Assembly (NCBI GenBank): GCA_021808545.1
Contig: JAKBBM010000022.1
Coordinates: 1-34,075 of the forward strand
From: Pseudomonadota bacterium
Lineage (GTDB): Bacteria; Pseudomonadota; Alphaproteobacteria; Acetobacterales; Acetobacteraceae
DNA length: 34,075 nt
Reading direction: 5' to 3'
Shown here one piece after another: positions 33,279 through 34,075 of this stretch (position 1 is the stretch's first letter; the number at the start of each line of letters is the position of its first letter). A model generated the notes under the pieces. The model ran no database searches. It was not told the origin of the DNA and worked only from the letters and a program-made list of their open reading frames with translations. Made by a program: the position numbers and the translations under genes.

Positions 33279-33671
33279 CTAACCGGCTTTGCCGCCGGGC
33301 GGAACCGCCAATGCGGTCTCGAACCGCGAAAGAAACGAGGCGCCGCTGGCTTCGGTGGCGGCTTGCAGCCCGCGATAGGCGGCCAGAAGCTCGTGCCCAA
33401 GGGCGGTAAGCTGCGCGCCACCACCCCCCGCGCCGCCCTTGGTGGCCACAACCAGCGGGGTTTGGAACGTGCCGTTCATCGATTCCACCAGCGCCCAGGC
33501 GCGCTTATAGCTCATACCCATCTGCCGCCCCGCCGCGGCAATGGAGCCAGTTTGTTCGATCAACGCCAGCAAATCGGCCCGGCCCGGGCCCATCATGATG
33601 CCCTGTGCGCCCACCAGCCGCAGGCGCATGGCGAAATGCCGTTCCTCTGTCATGCTCATGGTTATAAGCAT
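33279..33671 (-). CDS. Single-domain ModE-like transcriptional regulator
   Basis: The product is up to 130 aa. It is a LysR-like winged helix matching the N-terminal half of ModE: LLALIEQTGSIAAAGRQMGMSYKRAWALVESMN (about 34-66), then a Gly-rich turn and LTALGHELLAAYR. The C-terminal molybdate-binding MOP domain of the 262-aa E. coli ModE is absent, as in many alphaproteobacterial versions, so how it senses molybdate is unclear. Starts at 33671, 33659, 33653 and 33629 are all possible. It diverges from an oxyanion-binding protein gene across a palindrome and leads pgsA-mobB-moaD-moaE, which points to molybdenum control. Confidence 0.85.
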   Translation of the reverse strand: MLITMSMTEERHFAMRLRLVGAQGIMMGPGRADLLALIEQTGSIAAAGRQMGMSYKRAWALVESMNGTFQTPLVVATKGGAGGGGAQLTALGHELLAAYRGLQAATEASGASFLSRFETALAVPPGGKAG

Positions 33672-33683
33672 GCCGCTCTGTGT

Positions 33684-33713
33684 TTGACGATGCAGTGAAA
33701 GGCCCGATATGTT
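33684..33713 (+). promoter_or_regulatory. Promoter of the oxyanion-binding protein gene
   Basis: TTGACG (33684-33689) and TATGTT (33708-33713) are 18 bp apart, 26 bp before the ATG at 33739. The -10 lies inside the left arm of the palindrome at 33704-33729, so a bound regulator would block polymerase. Confidence 0.5.
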
Positions 33714-33729
33714 TGCTCAAACATATCGG
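33704..33729. promoter_or_regulatory. Perfect 26-bp palindrome, probable ModE-type operator
   Basis: CCGATATGTTTG (33704-33715) and its exact complement CAAACATATCGG (33718-33729) are separated by only CT. It lies between the divergent modE-like and binding-protein genes and covers the latter's -10 and expected start site. Symmetry, length and ATAT content resemble alphaproteobacterial Mo-boxes, though the exact consensus is from memory. Confidence 0.7.
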
Positions 33730-33738
33730 AGTGCCGTC

Positions 33739-34075
33739 ATGTCTCTCCCCCGCCGCCGGCTCCTGACGCTGACGCCCGCCTTGGCCGCCGCTGGCTTGGC
33801 CGCGCCCGCCCATGCCGCCACGGCTTTAACAGTGGCGTTTGCCGGATCGATGGGTGTGCTGATGGACCAGGGGATCTCCCCGGCTTTTACCGCGAAGACC
33901 GGCACGCCCGTGCATGGCATTGGCGAGGGGGCGATGGCGCTGGCGCATTTGCTGGCCGGCGGCGCCATGACAGCGGATGTGTTCATGCCCGTCTCCGCCG
34001 CACCGGCGCGGATTGTGCAGGCGGCGGGCCTGGGTGGCCAGGCCGTGCCGGTGGCCAGCAGCGCCATGGTGTTGG
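33739..34075 (+). CDS. Molybdate/tungstate-type ABC substrate-binding protein (5' part only)
   Basis: This is 112 codons of a gene that runs off the right edge. The N-terminus MSLPRRRLLTLTPALAAAGL ending AHAA is a signal peptide with a twin-arginine-like RRRLLT core, so Tat export is possible. The mature start LTVAFAGSMGVLMD...F resembles the first strand and oxyanion-binding serine region of ModA/WtpA-like proteins, and GGAMTADVFMPVSAAPARIV matches the A-DVF-x-S segment. GGAG at 33728-33731 is the ribosome site. The ligand is inferred from the adjacent modE-like gene; sulfate or other oxyanions are possible. Confidence 0.75.
   Translation, partial: MSLPRRRLLTLTPALAAAGLAAPAHAATALTVAFAGSMGVLMDQGISPAFTAKTGTPVHGIGEGAMALAHLLAGGAMTADVFMPVSAAPARIVQAAGLGGQAVPVASSAMVL

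Overview
The window looks like chromosomal DNA of a GC-rich, Gram-negative alphaproteobacterium. KdsB (lipopolysaccharide Kdo activation), the kdsB-pheA and radA-cvpA gene pairs, tandem class I cytochrome c domains on a membrane anchor, and an ArsR-methyltransferase regulator coupled to metF all fit that class. Protein style suggests Acetobacteraceae/Rhodospirillales, but this is a judgement from memory and not a search result. Nearly all of the DNA is coding. No stretch longer than 300 bases lacks a gene, and I saw no rRNA, tRNA, CRISPR array or complete insertion sequence.

Layout. 1-6335 (minus): a SUV3-type helicase running off the left edge, then a YejA-like binding protein and YejB-like permease with no YejE or YejF, a HisN-type phosphatase, and a tandem dihaem cytochrome c. 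6463-9749 (plus): kdsB-pheA, closed by an intrinsic terminator, then a PAS-GGDEF-EAL cyclic-di-GMP protein. 9771-10468: a tyrosine-integrase pseudogene with an internal TAG and a 14-bp inverted repeat beyond its 3' end. 10631-18421 (minus): a complete potassium-responsive operon in the order small ORF-kdpF-kdpA-kdpB-kdpC-kdpD-kdpE. The two smallest genes (27 and 28 codons) are below usual ORF cut-offs. Upstream are three TTTATGC boxes in 11-bp phase. 18659-20475 (minus): metF behind an ArsR/methyltransferase regulator whose promoter carries a palindromic operator. 20639-23262 (minus): a translationally coupled TauD-like dioxygenase and D-aminoacylase-type hydrolase. 23398-27367: a P2-like P-type ATPase with an unusual ion-site motif, divergent from a VIT1-family transporter, followed by a cytochrome b561. 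27375-33671 (minus): a tight ten-gene run of modE-like regulator, pgsA, mobB, lipoprotein, moaD, moaE, apt, a Bug-like binding protein, radA and cvpA. 33739-end (plus): the start of an oxyanion (molybdate/tungstate-like) binding protein, divergent from the modE-like gene and behind a perfect 26-bp palindrome.

How the genes fit together. Two metal or ion circuits stand out. In the Kdp circuit, KdpD/KdpE would control the K+ pump through the phased boxes. In the molybdenum circuit, a single-domain ModE-like regulator sits between an oxyanion importer gene and Moco genes (mobB, moaD, moaE), with a palindrome over the importer promoter. A third circuit is methyl-cycle control, where the ArsR-methyltransferase protein probably senses S-adenosylhomocysteine and represses itself and metF. 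The integrase remnant beside the kdp cluster and the isolated TauD/deacylase pair are the main signs of gene transfer.

I did not find a clearly new defence or mobile system. The most useful leads are the conserved-looking 27-aa ORF ahead of kdpF, the phased KdpE-like boxes, the regulator/promoter geometry at metF, the MOP-less ModE circuit, the P-type ATPase ion-site variant and the TauD/deacylase pair. Long ORFs opposite the GC-rich genes were treated as shadows.
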